Shown here one piece after another: positions 55,251 to 64,000 of a DNA stretch of 64,000 nt (positions are counted from its first letter, which is position 1; every line of letters starts with the position of its first letter). The notes under the pieces were generated by a model that did no database searches, was not told the origin of the DNA, and saw only the letters and a list, made by a program, of their open reading frames with translations. Made by a program: the position numbers and the translations under genes. The stretch comes from Ralstonia pickettii (GTDB taxonomy: Bacteria > Pseudomonadota > Gammaproteobacteria > Burkholderiales > Burkholderiaceae), in assembly GCF_016466415.2 (NCBI RefSeq), contig NZ_CP066772.2, forward strand, positions 1,240,001 to 1,304,000. Direction: 5' to 3'.

Positions 55251-56474
55251 TCAGGCAGGCACTGCTGCGGGCGTGCTTGCCGGCGGCGTCCATTGCGGCA
55301 GCTCGGTGCCGTCGACGAGCGCATCCATATGCCGATGCGCGAGCGCCGGTCCGACGCTCATGCCAATGCCGCTGTGCATCAGCGCGACTGTGGTGCGGTC
55401 ATCCACGCGGGTAATGGAGAATGCGCCGCTGCCCGGCACACGGCACTTCGCGCCGTATACGCCCTGCCAACGCTCTACCACGCGCAGCTTGGCTCCAAAG
55501 GTGTCACGTGCGAGATCCAGCAAGATGTTGTCGACCGATTCGGCATTGAACGGGCGCGCGTCCTGGCCGTAGTCGTGCGAATCGCCAACGATCCAGTCAC
55601 CATAGGGCGTCGGGCTCACCAACAGGTGAATGCCATGACGCGCCAGCTCCGGGCGCTGATGCTCGATCTGCATGGCCAGCGCCTGGGCGGTCGGCAAGTC
55701 TGCAAAGGCACCGTAGTGCGTGCATGACAAGCCGGTCAGCACGGCGTGTTCCAGGCGGAAGCCGTCTTCGGGCGTGACGCGCAGCATCTGCAGGCGGCAA
55801 ACCTGCGGTTGCAGCGTGCGAAGCTGGTCAGCACACAGCGTCTGGTAATCGTGACCGCTGCAGACAACCACACGCTGGGCGTTGCACACGCCAGCGGTCG
55901 TCTCCAGCCGGCCGCCTTCCACATGGCGCACCAGCGTCCCGAAATGGAAACGCACGCCTTGCTTGGCAAGCCACGACGCCAACGCCGGAATGGCTTCGCG
56001 CGAATAGAGCTGCAAATCGTCGACGCCCTGAAGCGCCGCGCGGTGGCGCAGGAAACGGCCATCGTAGAGATTTGCTAGGTCTGCGCTGCGCAGCAGCTTC
56101 ACGTTGTAGCCGAAGGCCGGTGCACGCGTTGCCATGAACTCGTCCAGCACGTCTTCTTCTGCGGCATTGCGGGCAAACAGCAACGCACCGTTCGCTCGCG
56201 CAAAGATGCCGGCCTTGTCGGCCCAGTCGAGATACAGCGCGCGGCTTTCGCGCGCAAGGTCCAGCATGATGCCGGGCGGCTGGCCAGTCACCAGCATTTG
56301 ACCGAAATTGCGGATGGATGCGCCAACGGCAATATCGCTGCGCTCGAACACCGTCACGCGCAGGCCGCGTTTGACGGCAGCGGCCGCATGCGCCAAGCCC
56401 AGAATGCCAGCCCCGACAATCGCGACGTCGGTGCTGGCATCCAGGCCCCCGGAAGTTGCGGGAGCTTCAATCAC
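55251..56474 (-). CDS. FAD-dependent oxidoreductase of phosphonate loci (TIGR03364 type)
   Basis: The 407-aa product is a DAO-family flavoprotein. It has the dinucleotide motif VAIVGAGILGLAHAAAAVKRG near residue 18, GASIRNFGQMLVTGQ, and a C-terminal glycine-rich FAD contact (HSGIGMSVGP). Proteins of this type (TIGR03364) are recurrent in phosphonate gene clusters and are thought to oxidise the C-N bond of aminoalkylphosphonates, giving phosphonoacetaldehyde. It starts in the same operon as phnX, with a start directly adjacent to the binding protein stop. Confidence 0.88.
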   Translation of the reverse strand: MIEAPATSGGLDASTDVAIVGAGILGLAHAAAAVKRGLRVTVFERSDIAVGASIRNFGQMLVTGQPPGIMLDLARESRALYLDWADKAGIFARANGALLFARNAAEEDVLDEFMATRAPAFGYNVKLLRSADLANLYDGRFLRHRAALQGVDDLQLYSREAIPALASWLAKQGVRFHFGTLVRHVEGGRLETTAGVCNAQRVVVCSGHDYQTLCADQLRTLQPQVCRLQMLRVTPEDGFRLEHAVLTGLSCTHYGAFADLPTAQALAMQIEHQRPELARHGIHLLVSPTPYGDWIVGDSHDYGQDARPFNAESVDNILLDLARDTFGAKLRVVERWQGVYGAKCRVPGSGAFSITRVDDRTTVALMHSGIGMSVGPALAHRHMDALVDGTELPQWTPPASTPAAVPA

Positions 56475-57500
56475 TTACTTCTTCTCCGACTTGCCGTCGT
56501 AGCGCTTCGTCCACTCGGCCAGGATGCGATCGCGGTTGGCGCTGGCCCATGCAAAGTCGTTCTTGATCAGATGCTTCTCGTAGTCGGCCGGCAGCAGCGG
56601 ATCCGGCTTGGAGAAGCCCGGCGTGGCAACCACGGCAAAGTTCTTCTCGTACAGCGCCATGGCAGCCGGGCTTGCCGAGAAGTCAGCCAGCTTCTTGGCC
56701 GCTTCAAGGTTCTTGGTGCCCTTCATGATGCCGGTCGCCTCCACGTCCCAACCCAGGCCTTCCGACGGCAACACGATATCGATCGGGGCGCCTTCCTTCT
56801 TCGATTTCACTGCGCGGTATTCAAATGCGATACCGATCGGGAACTCGCCCGAGGCTGCCATCTTGCAAGGCTTGGAGCCCGAGTGCGTGTACTGGCCGAT
56901 GTTCTGGTGCAGCGCGTCCATGTAGGCCCAGCCCTTCTGCTCGCCCATCATCTGCAGCCAGGCGCTGACGTCCAGGTAACCGGTGCCCGACGAAGCCGGG
57001 TTCGGCATGACGATCTTGCCGGCATAGACGGGCTTGGTCAGGTCGGCCCACGACGTCGGCTTCGGCAGATTCTGCTTCTGTGCTTCGACGGTGTTGAAGC
57101 AGATGGCGGCGCCCCAGGCATCCATGCCTACCCATGCCGGCGGGTTGGCCTTGTCGCGGTAAGTCGCACCGATCTTCGCCAGATCGGCCGGTGCGTAAGG
57201 CGTCAGCATGCCTTCCTTGTCCAGGATGGCGAGGCTCGATGCGGCCAGGCCCCACACCACGTCGGCGCGCGGGTTGTTCTTCTCGGCCAGCAGCTTGGCG
57301 GTGACGACGCCGGTGGAGTCGCGCACCCACTTGATTTCGATGTCCGGATTGGCCTTCTCGAAGGCGTCCTGGTACGCCTTCACTTGGTCAGCTTCCAGCG
57401 CCGTGTACACGGTCAGCGTGGTCTTGGCGAACGCCGACGTGGCAAACGCCATCGTTGCCGACGTGATTGCGGCGGCCAGCAGGGAAAGACGTGCGGTCAT
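56475..57500 (-). CDS. 2-aminoethylphosphonate ABC transporter substrate-binding protein
   Basis: The 341-aa product has a signal peptide (SLLAAAITSATMAFATSAFA) and the iron/2-AEP type binding fold (LTVYTALEADQVKAYQDAF and KWVRDSTGVVTAKLLAEKNNPRADVVWGLAASS in pieces), as in the PhnS-like TIGR03261 family. The ATG at 57500 follows a GAGGAAACC site. It stands apart from its permease, with phnX between them. Import of 2-AEP or a close relative is inferred from family and operon. Confidence 0.9.
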   Translation of the reverse strand: MTARLSLLAAAITSATMAFATSAFAKTTLTVYTALEADQVKAYQDAFEKANPDIEIKWVRDSTGVVTAKLLAEKNNPRADVVWGLAASSLAILDKEGMLTPYAPADLAKIGATYRDKANPPAWVGMDAWGAAICFNTVEAQKQNLPKPTSWADLTKPVYAGKIVMPNPASSGTGYLDVSAWLQMMGEQKGWAYMDALHQNIGQYTHSGSKPCKMAASGEFPIGIAFEYRAVKSKKEGAPIDIVLPSEGLGWDVEATGIMKGTKNLEAAKKLADFSASPAAMALYEKNFAVVATPGFSKPDPLLPADYEKHLIKNDFAWASANRDRILAEWTKRYDGKSEKK

Positions 57501-57555
57501 GGTTTCCTCGATATGGTGTGATGCAGGGGACAAGACAACAAACAGGACAACAAAC

Positions 57556-58434
57556 TCAAATGCACTGCGGGCGCTCACCGCGCGCGAGGCGGCGGTTGAT
57601 GTCGGCCACGACTTCGGGCAGATCGGCAATCGTGTCGATCTCGTAATGCGGGCGGCAGGCGGCAAAGCCGGCGGAGATGGCAACGCGATGGCGCGCACGC
57701 TCGTCCGCAGACAGCGCGGTGTACTGCTCGTACGGCAGGCCAAGCGCGTTGCCCGACATCAGCAGCGCAACGGTCCACATGCCGGCGCGGCGGCCCTCTT
57801 CGATGCCGGGCACGGTGTCGTCGACCTTCACGCAGGCGGCCACATCGCCAATCGCAAGGTCGACCACGCAGCGCAGTGCCTGCGCGGGCCATGGGCGGGC
57901 GCGGGGCACTTCGTCGCAAGCAACCACGCAGTCGGGCGTATAGCCGGCCTTGGCAGCCAGATCGATCACGCGGTCCATCACCACGCGCGGGTAACCGGAG
58001 CACGTGCCGATCTTCAAACCCGCTTCGCGCAGCGCGGCGACGGTGTCCAGTGCGCCCGGAATCATGGCGGAATGCGCGCCGACCTTTTCGATCTGCAACG
58101 GCATGAAGCGGTTGTAGATAGCCGTGACATCGTCATCGGTGGGCATGCGGCCATGCGCGAGCGAGAAACGCGCGGCGATGGCGCCGTCGTTGCACAGCGT
58201 GCGGATGTGGTCCCACTTGCCCAGGCCCATCGGGCCGCGGGCTTCGTCCAACGTGATGGCGACGCCAAACTCGGCAAACGCTTCGACGAAGATCTGCGTG
58301 GGCGCAAACGAGCCAAAGTCCACCACGGTGCCGGCCCAGTCGAGCACGGCGGCTTCCAGGCGCAACGGCGTGCCGCCGGGGTTGAGGCGGTCTGCGCCTG
58401 CCTGGCGCGTCGTGATTGGGGAGGAATCACCCAT
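57556..58434 (-). CDS. phnX: Phosphonoacetaldehyde hydrolase
   Basis: PhnX cleaves the C-P bond of phosphonoacetaldehyde to acetaldehyde and phosphate. The 292-aa HAD protein has the nucleophile Asp32 in [11 protein letters not shown], the Schiff-base Lys73 in [10 protein letters not shown], and motif III/IV residues in the PWPAQALRC and [10 protein letters not shown] segments. It has a AAAGGAAG ribosome site. It lies between the permease and the binding protein genes and is the core catabolic step of the operon. Confidence 0.95.
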   Translation of the reverse strand: MGDSSPITTRQAGADRLNPGGTPLRLEAAVLDWAGTVVDFGSFAPTQIFVEAFAEFGVAITLDEARGPMGLGKWDHIRTLCNDGAIAARFSLAHGRMPTDDDVTAIYNRFMPLQIEKVGAHSAMIPGALDTVAALREAGLKIGTCSGYPRVVMDRVIDLAAKAGYTPDCVVACDEVPRARPWPAQALRCVVDLAIGDVAACVKVDDTVPGIEEGRRAGMWTVALLMSGNALGLPYEQYTALSADERARHRVAISAGFAACRPHYEIDTIADLPEVVADINRRLARGERPQCI

Positions 58435-58478
58435 GTGCTTGCTTCCTTTCTGCTTTATTGCTGTTACAGACTACGAAT

Positions 58479-60242
58479 TCAATGCGTCGCCGTGCGCCAA
58501 GCCTGCGTGCGGCGCACGACGCCGCGCATGGCCAGCTCCAGCAGCAGCGATACGACGATCGACGTGACGAGAATGAGAGTGGACATGGCCGCCGCAGGGC
58601 CGATGTCGCCGGCGTCGTCCATGTTCAGCACGGCCACGGAGGCGAGGACGGTGTCCGGGCTGTAGAGGAAGATCACCGCCGACACAGTGGTCATGGCCGA
58701 CACGAACAGATAGCGCGCGCACGACAGCACGGCCGGCAGGCACATCGGCAGCGTCACTCGCCAGTAAGTGCGCAGCGCCGACACCTTGAGCGAGGCCGAC
58801 ACCGCCTCGAATACCGGATCGAGTTGCCCCAGCGACGCCACCGACGTGAGGTGCGCCGCCGTGGCGCAGTGCATGATCGTGCAGAGCACCATCAGCGCCA
58901 TGCCGCCATACAGGCCGTTGAGCGGATTGGCCGGATGGTTGAAGAAAAACACGTAGCCCAGACCGAGCACGAGGCCGGGCACCGCCATCGGCAGTAGCAC
59001 GGCAAACCGGATGGCCGAATGCAGCCCCGATTGCAGCCATCCTGCGGCGCGCGTCTTTTCGACCAGCCATGCGCCGGTGAAGATCAGTGCGGTACCGAAC
59101 AAGGTCGTCAGCGCGGCCAGCTTCAGGCTGTTGCGATATGCGAGCCAGCCGCCGCCGTCCATATTGTCGAAGTCGTAGTTGCGCAGCGACAGTTCGAGGT
59201 TGTACGGCCAGAGCTTCACCAGCGATGCCCCGACGGCTGTGGCAAGCATCAGCAGAATTCCGCCGACCACCAGCACGCTCAGCAAGAGGAAAAGTCCGTC
59301 ACGCAGGCGATCAGGCTGCGGATGATAGGGCTGCGCGCGGCTGGCCAGCGCGGCGTGCTGGCGACGCTGCACGAGGCGCTCTACTGCAAAGGTCAGCAGC
59401 GCCGGCAGCAGCAGCATCAGGCCGATCACGGCACCGCGCGCAAACTGCTGCTGCCCCACCACGGCCTTGTAGGCTTCCACAGCCAACACCTGGTAGCTGC
59501 CGCCCACCACGGTCGGCACGCCAAAGTCGGTCGCGACCAGCGTGAAGACCAGCGCAAAGGCGCCAAACAAGCCGTAGCGCGCGCCGGGCAGCGTGACCGT
59601 GCGGAACGTGCGCCACGGGCTTGCGCCCATGGCTCGGGCGGCGTCATACAGCCGGCCGTCCGCCAGCGTGAGCGTCGCCAGCAGCAGCATCAACGCATAC
59701 GGAAAGGTATAAAACACCTCGCCGAGCACGATGCCCCAGAAGCCGTAGATGTTGCTGCCGTTCATCCATGCCTTGAACAGGCCCTGGTTGCCGAACAGGT
59801 AGACCAGCGCAATGCCCGGCAGCAGCGACGGCGCAAACAGCGGCAGCATCGCCAGCGTGCGCAGCGTGCCGCGCAACGGCATGCGCGTGCGCTGCACCGC
59901 ATACGCCAGGGCAAACGCCAGCGGCACCACAATGGCGGCCACGGCGCTGGATACGGCGAGCGTGCGCCCCACCATGGCCAGGAAATTCGGCCGCTGCACC
60001 ACGTGGGCAACCAGCGCGAGGCCATGCTCGTCTGTGCTGCGGGCGCTGGCGACAAGGCCCGTGGCCTGCAACAGCATCATCGCCGTGGGCAACAGCAAGC
60101 CGATGGTCAGCAACAGCAGCCAGCCGAGCTTCATGCCGGTGAGCACCGGCGCATCGGTACGCCAGAACGGCCGGCCCGCAGCGCGAACCGGTTCGGATTG
60201 CGTGGCCGCAACCACGTTGGTCTCGGGGGGCAGCATCGACAT
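58479..60242 (-). CDS. 2-aminoethylphosphonate ABC transporter permease (fused double permease)
   Basis: The product is 587 aa from the ATG at 60242 (MSML...). The much longer open frame, reaching 60377, overlaps the ATPase gene and is not used. It carries two BPD permease domains in one chain with about 12 membrane segments. The first domain ends with the EAA loop ARAMGASPWRTFRTVTLPGARYG; the second has AVSASLKVSALRTYWRVTLPMCLPAVL. This matches the fused PhnV-like 2-AEP permeases (TIGR03262). It starts 7 nt after the ATPase gene. Confidence 0.91.
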   Translation of the reverse strand: MSMLPPETNVVAATQSEPVRAAGRPFWRTDAPVLTGMKLGWLLLLTIGLLLPTAMMLLQATGLVASARSTDEHGLALVAHVVQRPNFLAMVGRTLAVSSAVAAIVVPLAFALAYAVQRTRMPLRGTLRTLAMLPLFAPSLLPGIALVYLFGNQGLFKAWMNGSNIYGFWGIVLGEVFYTFPYALMLLLATLTLADGRLYDAARAMGASPWRTFRTVTLPGARYGLFGAFALVFTLVATDFGVPTVVGGSYQVLAVEAYKAVVGQQQFARGAVIGLMLLLPALLTFAVERLVQRRQHAALASRAQPYHPQPDRLRDGLFLLLSVLVVGGILLMLATAVGASLVKLWPYNLELSLRNYDFDNMDGGGWLAYRNSLKLAALTTLFGTALIFTGAWLVEKTRAAGWLQSGLHSAIRFAVLLPMAVPGLVLGLGYVFFFNHPANPLNGLYGGMALMVLCTIMHCATAAHLTSVASLGQLDPVFEAVSASLKVSALRTYWRVTLPMCLPAVLSCARYLFVSAMTTVSAVIFLYSPDTVLASVAVLNMDDAGDIGPAAAMSTLILVTSIVVSLLLELAMRGVVRRTQAWRTATH

Positions 60243-60249
60243 CGTGGCC

Positions 60250-61392
60250 TCAGGCATACACGCGCAGGCCGTCGCGCTCCAGGGCGATCCAGAGCTTGCT
60301 GTCGCCCAGGCCGTTGCGGCCGGCTTGCAGCGCGCTCGATGCCACTTCGGCCACCAGCGGTGCATCGGCCAGGCCATCGATCGACAGCGTTACGCGCGTG
60401 CGGCTGCCAAGGTAGATCTGGTCGACCACGCGGGCGAGATGGCGGTTGGGGGCGTCGTCGTCGGGGTGCAGCGTGACGGCTTCGGGGCGGCAGAACAGGC
60501 GGCCCGGCGCCGATGTGCTGTCTGCGAAAGCCGGATCCAGCAGCAACGGCTGGCCGGCCAGCGTGGGCGAGCCGTCTTCCGCGCGCTCCAGCGGCAGCCA
60601 GTTGGCCTGGCCGACAAAACCGGCGACAAACGCGGTGGCCGGGCGCGAATAGATCTCCGTCGGCGACCCGGTCTGCTCAATGCGGCCGTTCGACATGACG
60701 GCGATGCGATCGGCCATCGCCATGGCCTCGTCCTGGTCATGCGTGACCATCAGCGTGGTCACGTTCAGCTTGCGCTGCAGGCGGCGCAGCTCGATGCGCA
60801 GGTGTTCGCGCACCTGGGCGTCCAGCGCCGACATCGGCTCGTCCAGCAGCAACAAGGACGGTGCGGGCGCCAGCGCGCGGGCCAGTGCCACGCGCTGCTG
60901 CTGACCGCCCGACAGCTGCGACGGGTATTTCGCCTCGCTGCCGGCCAGGCCGACCAGGGCCAGCATCTCGGAGACACGCGCCTGCATGCGCGCACGGTTG
61001 CCGTTGCTGGTGTCCAGCCCGTAACCGACGTTCTGCGCGACCGTCAGGTTGGGAAACAGCGCGTACGACTGGAAGACGATGCCGTAGTCGCGCTCGCGCG
61101 GCGGCAGGTTGGAGATATCGCGGCCACCGGCGACGATCTGGCCGCCGTCGTGCGCCTCGAGCCCGGCAATGATGCGCAGCAGGGTCGTCTTGCCGCAGCC
61201 CGAGGGGCCCAGCAGGCAGACGAATTCGCCCTGCGCAACATCCAGCGACACACCGTCGAGTGCCGTGAACGCGCCAAAGCGGCGCGAGACGTGTCGCACG
61301 GAAAGGAACGGCGCGGCGGAACCCGAGGTCGGGCTGGTGACAGGCTGAGGTAGGGGCACGGGGGCGCGGACAGTGGCAAAAACGGTCGTCAC
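60250..61392 (-). CDS. 2-aminoethylphosphonate ABC transporter ATP-binding protein (PhnT-like)
   Basis: The 380-aa ATPase has Walker A GPSGCGKTT near residue 60, LSGGQQQRVALARAL and Walker B LLLLDEPMSALDAQVR, then VTHDQDEAMAMADRIAVM. A C-terminal TOBE domain (about 280-370) ends with LWIALERDGLRVYA. The length and TOBE domain fit the 2-AEP importer family (TIGR03258). It is the first gene of the importer operon, 78 nt after the LysR gene. Confidence 0.92.
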   Translation of the reverse strand: MTTVFATVRAPVPLPQPVTSPTSGSAAPFLSVRHVSRRFGAFTALDGVSLDVAQGEFVCLLGPSGCGKTTLLRIIAGLEAHDGGQIVAGGRDISNLPPRERDYGIVFQSYALFPNLTVAQNVGYGLDTSNGNRARMQARVSEMLALVGLAGSEAKYPSQLSGGQQQRVALARALAPAPSLLLLDEPMSALDAQVREHLRIELRRLQRKLNVTTLMVTHDQDEAMAMADRIAVMSNGRIEQTGSPTEIYSRPATAFVAGFVGQANWLPLERAEDGSPTLAGQPLLLDPAFADSTSAPGRLFCRPEAVTLHPDDDAPNRHLARVVDQIYLGSRTRVTLSIDGLADAPLVAEVASSALQAGRNGLGDSKLWIALERDGLRVYA

Positions 61393-61470
61393 TGTAGCCA
61401 GCCGACATGTACCCCTTGTGGCAGTTACCCCAAAAACGCCAATGCGCGCATTTCCGGATTTTGGTCCGGT

Positions 61471-62337
61471 CTATGAAGAAACCGGCCGGACTTCGCTCAG
61501 GAAGGCCGCAATCAACCGCGCCTCGCGCCGATCCTGCAGGCAGTACAAGTATTCGCTCAGCTCCGGCGCACCGCCTTCGAACGGCAGCACACGCAGATCC
61601 GCGTGGCTCGGCACTTCCTGGCGGGCGATGACGCTCACGCCCAGATTGCGCATGATGGCCTCGCGGATGGATTCCCGGCTGCCGATCTCCACCGTGGAAG
61701 CCGGCGTGACGCCTGCCTGAGCCATCATCGTTTCGGTCATGGCGCGGGTGGTCGAGCCCACTTCGCGCACCAGCAGCCGGCATTGCGACAGTGCGCTGAC
61801 TGGCACGCTCGTCCGGTCGGCCAGCGCGTGGTTGCGATGCACCACCAGCACCAGCGGATCGCGTGCCAGTTCAATGCGCAGAAAGCGCGCGTCGTCCACG
61901 CGCTGCGACGACGACGCCACGTCAACGCGGTACTCCTGCAGCGCTTCGAGCATCTGCACCGAATTGCCGGCTTCGATGCTCACGTCGATGCCGGGATGGC
62001 TCTTGCAGAAGCGATCCACGATGTCGAGCACGTAATACGGCGCCGTCGCGCCGATGCGCAGGTGCCCCGAGCCCATATCGCCGGAGTTGCGCAGGAAGAA
62101 ATCGATCTCGGTTTCCTGGCGCACAAGCTGGTCCACCAGCGGCATCAGCCGCACGCCGGCATCCGACAGGGTCAGCCGTCGCCCGCCACGGTAGAACAGC
62201 TCCACGCCATAGGCCTCTTCCAGGGCGCGGATCTGCGAAGTCACGGTCGGCTGCGACAGGCCGAGCTGCTTGGCTGCCAGCGTAATGCTGCCCAGGCGGG
62301 CGACCATGAAGAACGATTTGAGCTGCGCGACGAGCAT
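61471..62337 (-). CDS. LysR-family regulator (phosphonate island, right copy)
   Basis: The 288-aa product has the HTH (LKSFFMVARLGSITLAAKQLGLSQPTVTSQIRALEEAYGVELF in pieces) and a co-inducer domain from about residue 90 (LRIGATAPYYVLDIV). It is the likely regulator of the 2-AEP operon and lies upstream of it in the same direction, so it could be co-transcribed. It is paralogous to the LysR at 53526-54461 (see there). Confidence 0.9.
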   Translation of the reverse strand: MLVAQLKSFFMVARLGSITLAAKQLGLSQPTVTSQIRALEEAYGVELFYRGGRRLTLSDAGVRLMPLVDQLVRQETEIDFFLRNSGDMGSGHLRIGATAPYYVLDIVDRFCKSHPGIDVSIEAGNSVQMLEALQEYRVDVASSSQRVDDARFLRIELARDPLVLVVHRNHALADRTSVPVSALSQCRLLVREVGSTTRAMTETMMAQAGVTPASTVEIGSRESIREAIMRNLGVSVIARQEVPSHADLRVLPFEGGAPELSEYLYCLQDRREARLIAAFLSEVRPVSS

Positions 62338-62670
62338 CAGCGGGTGACGTATTGAGCGCCTGGATGGCGCGGTGAATAAGCAGGCGGCTCATTCTAGCGG
62401 ACGGGCCCAGTTGCCAGAGTGGCTTCGAGTGCCCTCCTCCGTTTTCTGCTTCTACATCCCGCAGCTACGACTTTTTCAACCTTTTCGACAACGCAAACTT
62501 TGCGCACCCCCACATTGGGGGGAATTGAGGGCTGTGAAGCCGTCATTTCCACGGATCGAATCCGCCACTTCACCTTGAGAATCCGTCCGCGTGTTGCGTC
62601 TGGGCGGTCACGAGCCGCGCTCGCGCAGGCATTCGGGCATTCGGGTATTTGCGGATTTGGAGAGAAGTGG
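62338..62670. promoter_or_regulatory. Divergent region between LysR gene and M30 peptidase gene
   Basis: This 333-nt region contains two adjacent palindromes: CGCAAA-C-TTTGCG at 62492-62504 and a hairpin CCCCCA-CAT-TGGGGG at 62507-62521. They lie between the two start codons and could be a regulator site or transcript structure. A GGAGAGAAG site precedes the peptidase ATG at 62671. I see nothing else specific in it. Confidence 0.5.
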
Positions 62671-64000
62671 ATGAAACGCAGCAGCAACAACGTACGCGGC
62701 ACAAAGCAATGGACCATCGTGATGATGGTGGCAGCAGCGGGCGCCCTGGCCGCTTGTGGCGGAGGCGGCGGTGGCGGCAGTTCGGGGGCCACCCCGGCAG
62801 CCACGCAAAGCTCGTCCGCCAATATCACCGTGGCACCGGCATGCAGCGGGTCAAACTGCGGGGCACTGGGCAATACCTACGCCGGCTCGGGTGTGGGCGT
62901 GTGGCAAGCGACCAACACGGGCGGATCGGCCGGCACGGTTCCGGTGTCGATCGCGGGGCTCACGGGCCAGAGCGTGACGCTCGTCTACACCAACCAGAGT
63001 GCGGCGGCGCAGCCGATGCCGTCCGTCTCGCTCTCGGGCGTGGGGCTGCTGAACGCCACCGGCACGCCGGTTCCCAAGACTGCCGCCGACGTGGCAGGCA
63101 ATGACGCCAACGCCGCGTTCGACCGGCAGCTTTCGGATTTCAACATCCATGCGCTGGACGGCTATGCCACCGGCGCCGGCCCGCTCAAGACGCAAGGCGC
63201 CTCCAACAATACGGTGCTGCGCCCGCAGTCGGTGGCCAGCGTCGGCACACAGCGCACGTGGAACCACCAGCAGCCGGACGGCACCGCCACCGTGCGCACG
63301 GCCACGCTGCGCCAGCAAGCCACGGCCACCGACGGGCGCATCGTCAACCTGTGGGTGGAAAACGCCGAATACGGCTCCAGCAAGATCAGCGACGGCATCA
63401 TCAACACGCTCATCACCAAGTTCGCTTCGGGCACGCAGTCGGTCTATACGCTGGCCACTTCGCTGGTCGGCCAGCCGTGGGGTAGCTACTCCAGCTCAGC
63501 CAGCCTGATCGATCCGAACCAGGCGCTCGACATCGTGGTGCTGAACATCCAGCCCGACGGCCAGGCCTACGGCCGCGTGGGCTACTTCTGGGCGCGCAAC
63601 AACTTCACCACCAGCTCGCAGCCGCTGTCGAACCAGTCCCTGTCGCTCTATGTGGATTCGGAAACCATCTACCTGGGCGGCAACGACGGTCTGAACACCG
63701 TCATCTCGACGCTCGGCCATGAATTCACGCACATGGCCAACTTCTATCAGCGCGGCGTGCTGCACGGCTCGCAGTACATGTATGGCACGTGGCTGGAAGA
63801 AATGACGGCAATGACAATGGAAGACGTGCTCTCCAGCCAGATCGATCCGGGCTTCAACAACGTGCGCGACAGCCGCTTCCCGGCTTGGCTGCAAAGCGCG
63901 TTCGACTGCTCGCTGACGGCGTTCGATCCGTCGCTGTCGTCGTCGTGCCCCGGGTATCCGATTTCGGGCAGTCTGGGCGGCTTCCTGCTGCGCCAGTACG
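62671..64000 (+). CDS. M30-like zinc metalloprotease lipoprotein, 3' end cut by window
   Basis: At least 443 codons are visible from the ATG at 62671. A hydrophobic segment and the lipobox LAAC (Cys29) precede a Gly-rich run, so the protein is a lipoprotein. The zinc motif HEFTH is at 350-354, followed by the conserved WLEEMTAM with a candidate third ligand Glu near 375. This matches the M30 (hyicolysin-like) peptidase class. It is a secreted or surface enzyme of unknown target. It continues beyond the right edge. Confidence 0.87.
   Translation, partial: MKRSSNNVRGTKQWTIVMMVAAAGALAACGGGGGGGSSGATPAATQSSSANITVAPACSGSNCGALGNTYAGSGVGVWQATNTGGSAGTVPVSIAGLTGQSVTLVYTNQSAAAQPMPSVSLSGVGLLNATGTPVPKTAADVAGNDANAAFDRQLSDFNIHALDGYATGAGPLKTQGASNNTVLRPQSVASVGTQRTWNHQQPDGTATVRTATLRQQATATDGRIVNLWVENAEYGSSKISDGIINTLITKFASGTQSVYTLATSLVGQPWGSYSSSASLIDPNQALDIVVLNIQPDGQAYGRVGYFWARNNFTTSSQPLSNQSLSLYVDSETIYLGGNDGLNTVISTLGHEFTHMANFYQRGVLHGSQYMYGTWLEEMTAMTMEDVLSSQIDPGFNNVRDSRFPAWLQSAFDCSLTAFDPSLSSSCPGYPISGSLGGFLLRQY

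Overview
The window is about 64 kb of high-GC, densely packed bacterial DNA with short intergenic gaps and many 4-nt gene overlaps. Gene content and protein flavour point to a beta-proteobacterium of the Burkholderiaceae, most probably Ralstonia (pickettii/insidiosa/mannitolilytica type). That is inferred from the sequence and the species cannot be fixed from it. No rRNA, tRNA, IS element or CRISPR array was seen.

Region 1 (1-20.4 kb) is a type VI secretion system with two divergent arms. Leftward run a TPR lipoprotein, tssB, tssC, hcp, tssE, tssF, tssG and clpV (cut by the left edge). Rightward run tssJ, tssK, tssL and a vgrG. A 22-bp element occurs three times in the divergent promoter region. 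The vgrG carries a transthyretin-like C-terminal tail and is followed by a lower-GC cargo module: an unrecognised 513-aa putative effector, two paralogous immunity-like genes, a TPR protein and a lipoprotein. tssA, tssM and a PAAR gene are not in view. An FtsK-family DNA translocase follows (20.4-23.1 kb).

Region 2 (23.3-34.7 kb) is a complete oxidative uronate/aldarate pathway on the minus strand: uronate transporter, uronate dehydrogenase, lactonase, galactarate and glucarate dehydratases, glucarate transporter, 5-dehydro-4-deoxyglucarate dehydratase and 2-oxoglutarate semialdehyde dehydrogenase. It converts galacturonate/glucuronate to 2-oxoglutarate. A divergent LysR regulator sits behind an intergenic region with duplicated inverted repeats.

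Region 3 (35.1-45.9 kb) looks like an organosulfur-scavenging locus. It has a SsuD-like flavin monooxygenase, a class II aldolase, an SsuABC/TauABC-type importer with two different binding proteins, and an embedded membrane-anchored cytochrome c. Divergent to these are an SfnB-like flavin oxidoreductase, a cysteine/3-mercaptopropionate dioxygenase and a four-domain rhodanese. Next to it (45.9-46.2 kb) is a degenerate 21-bp-period tandem array of GTTC..GAAC cores.

Region 4 (46.3-53.3 kb) holds an EamA exporter, an MqsRA toxin-antitoxin pair with a duplicated operator, a TonB receptor - YfiR - GGDEF/EAL signalling operon, and a lone ATP synthase epsilon subunit gene.

Region 5 (53.5-62.3 kb) is a 2-aminoethylphosphonate island: importer, PhnX and a phosphonate-type FAD oxidoreductase, bracketed by two paralogous LysR regulators, with no phnW transaminase visible. 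The right edge cuts an M30-like zinc metalloprotease lipoprotein.
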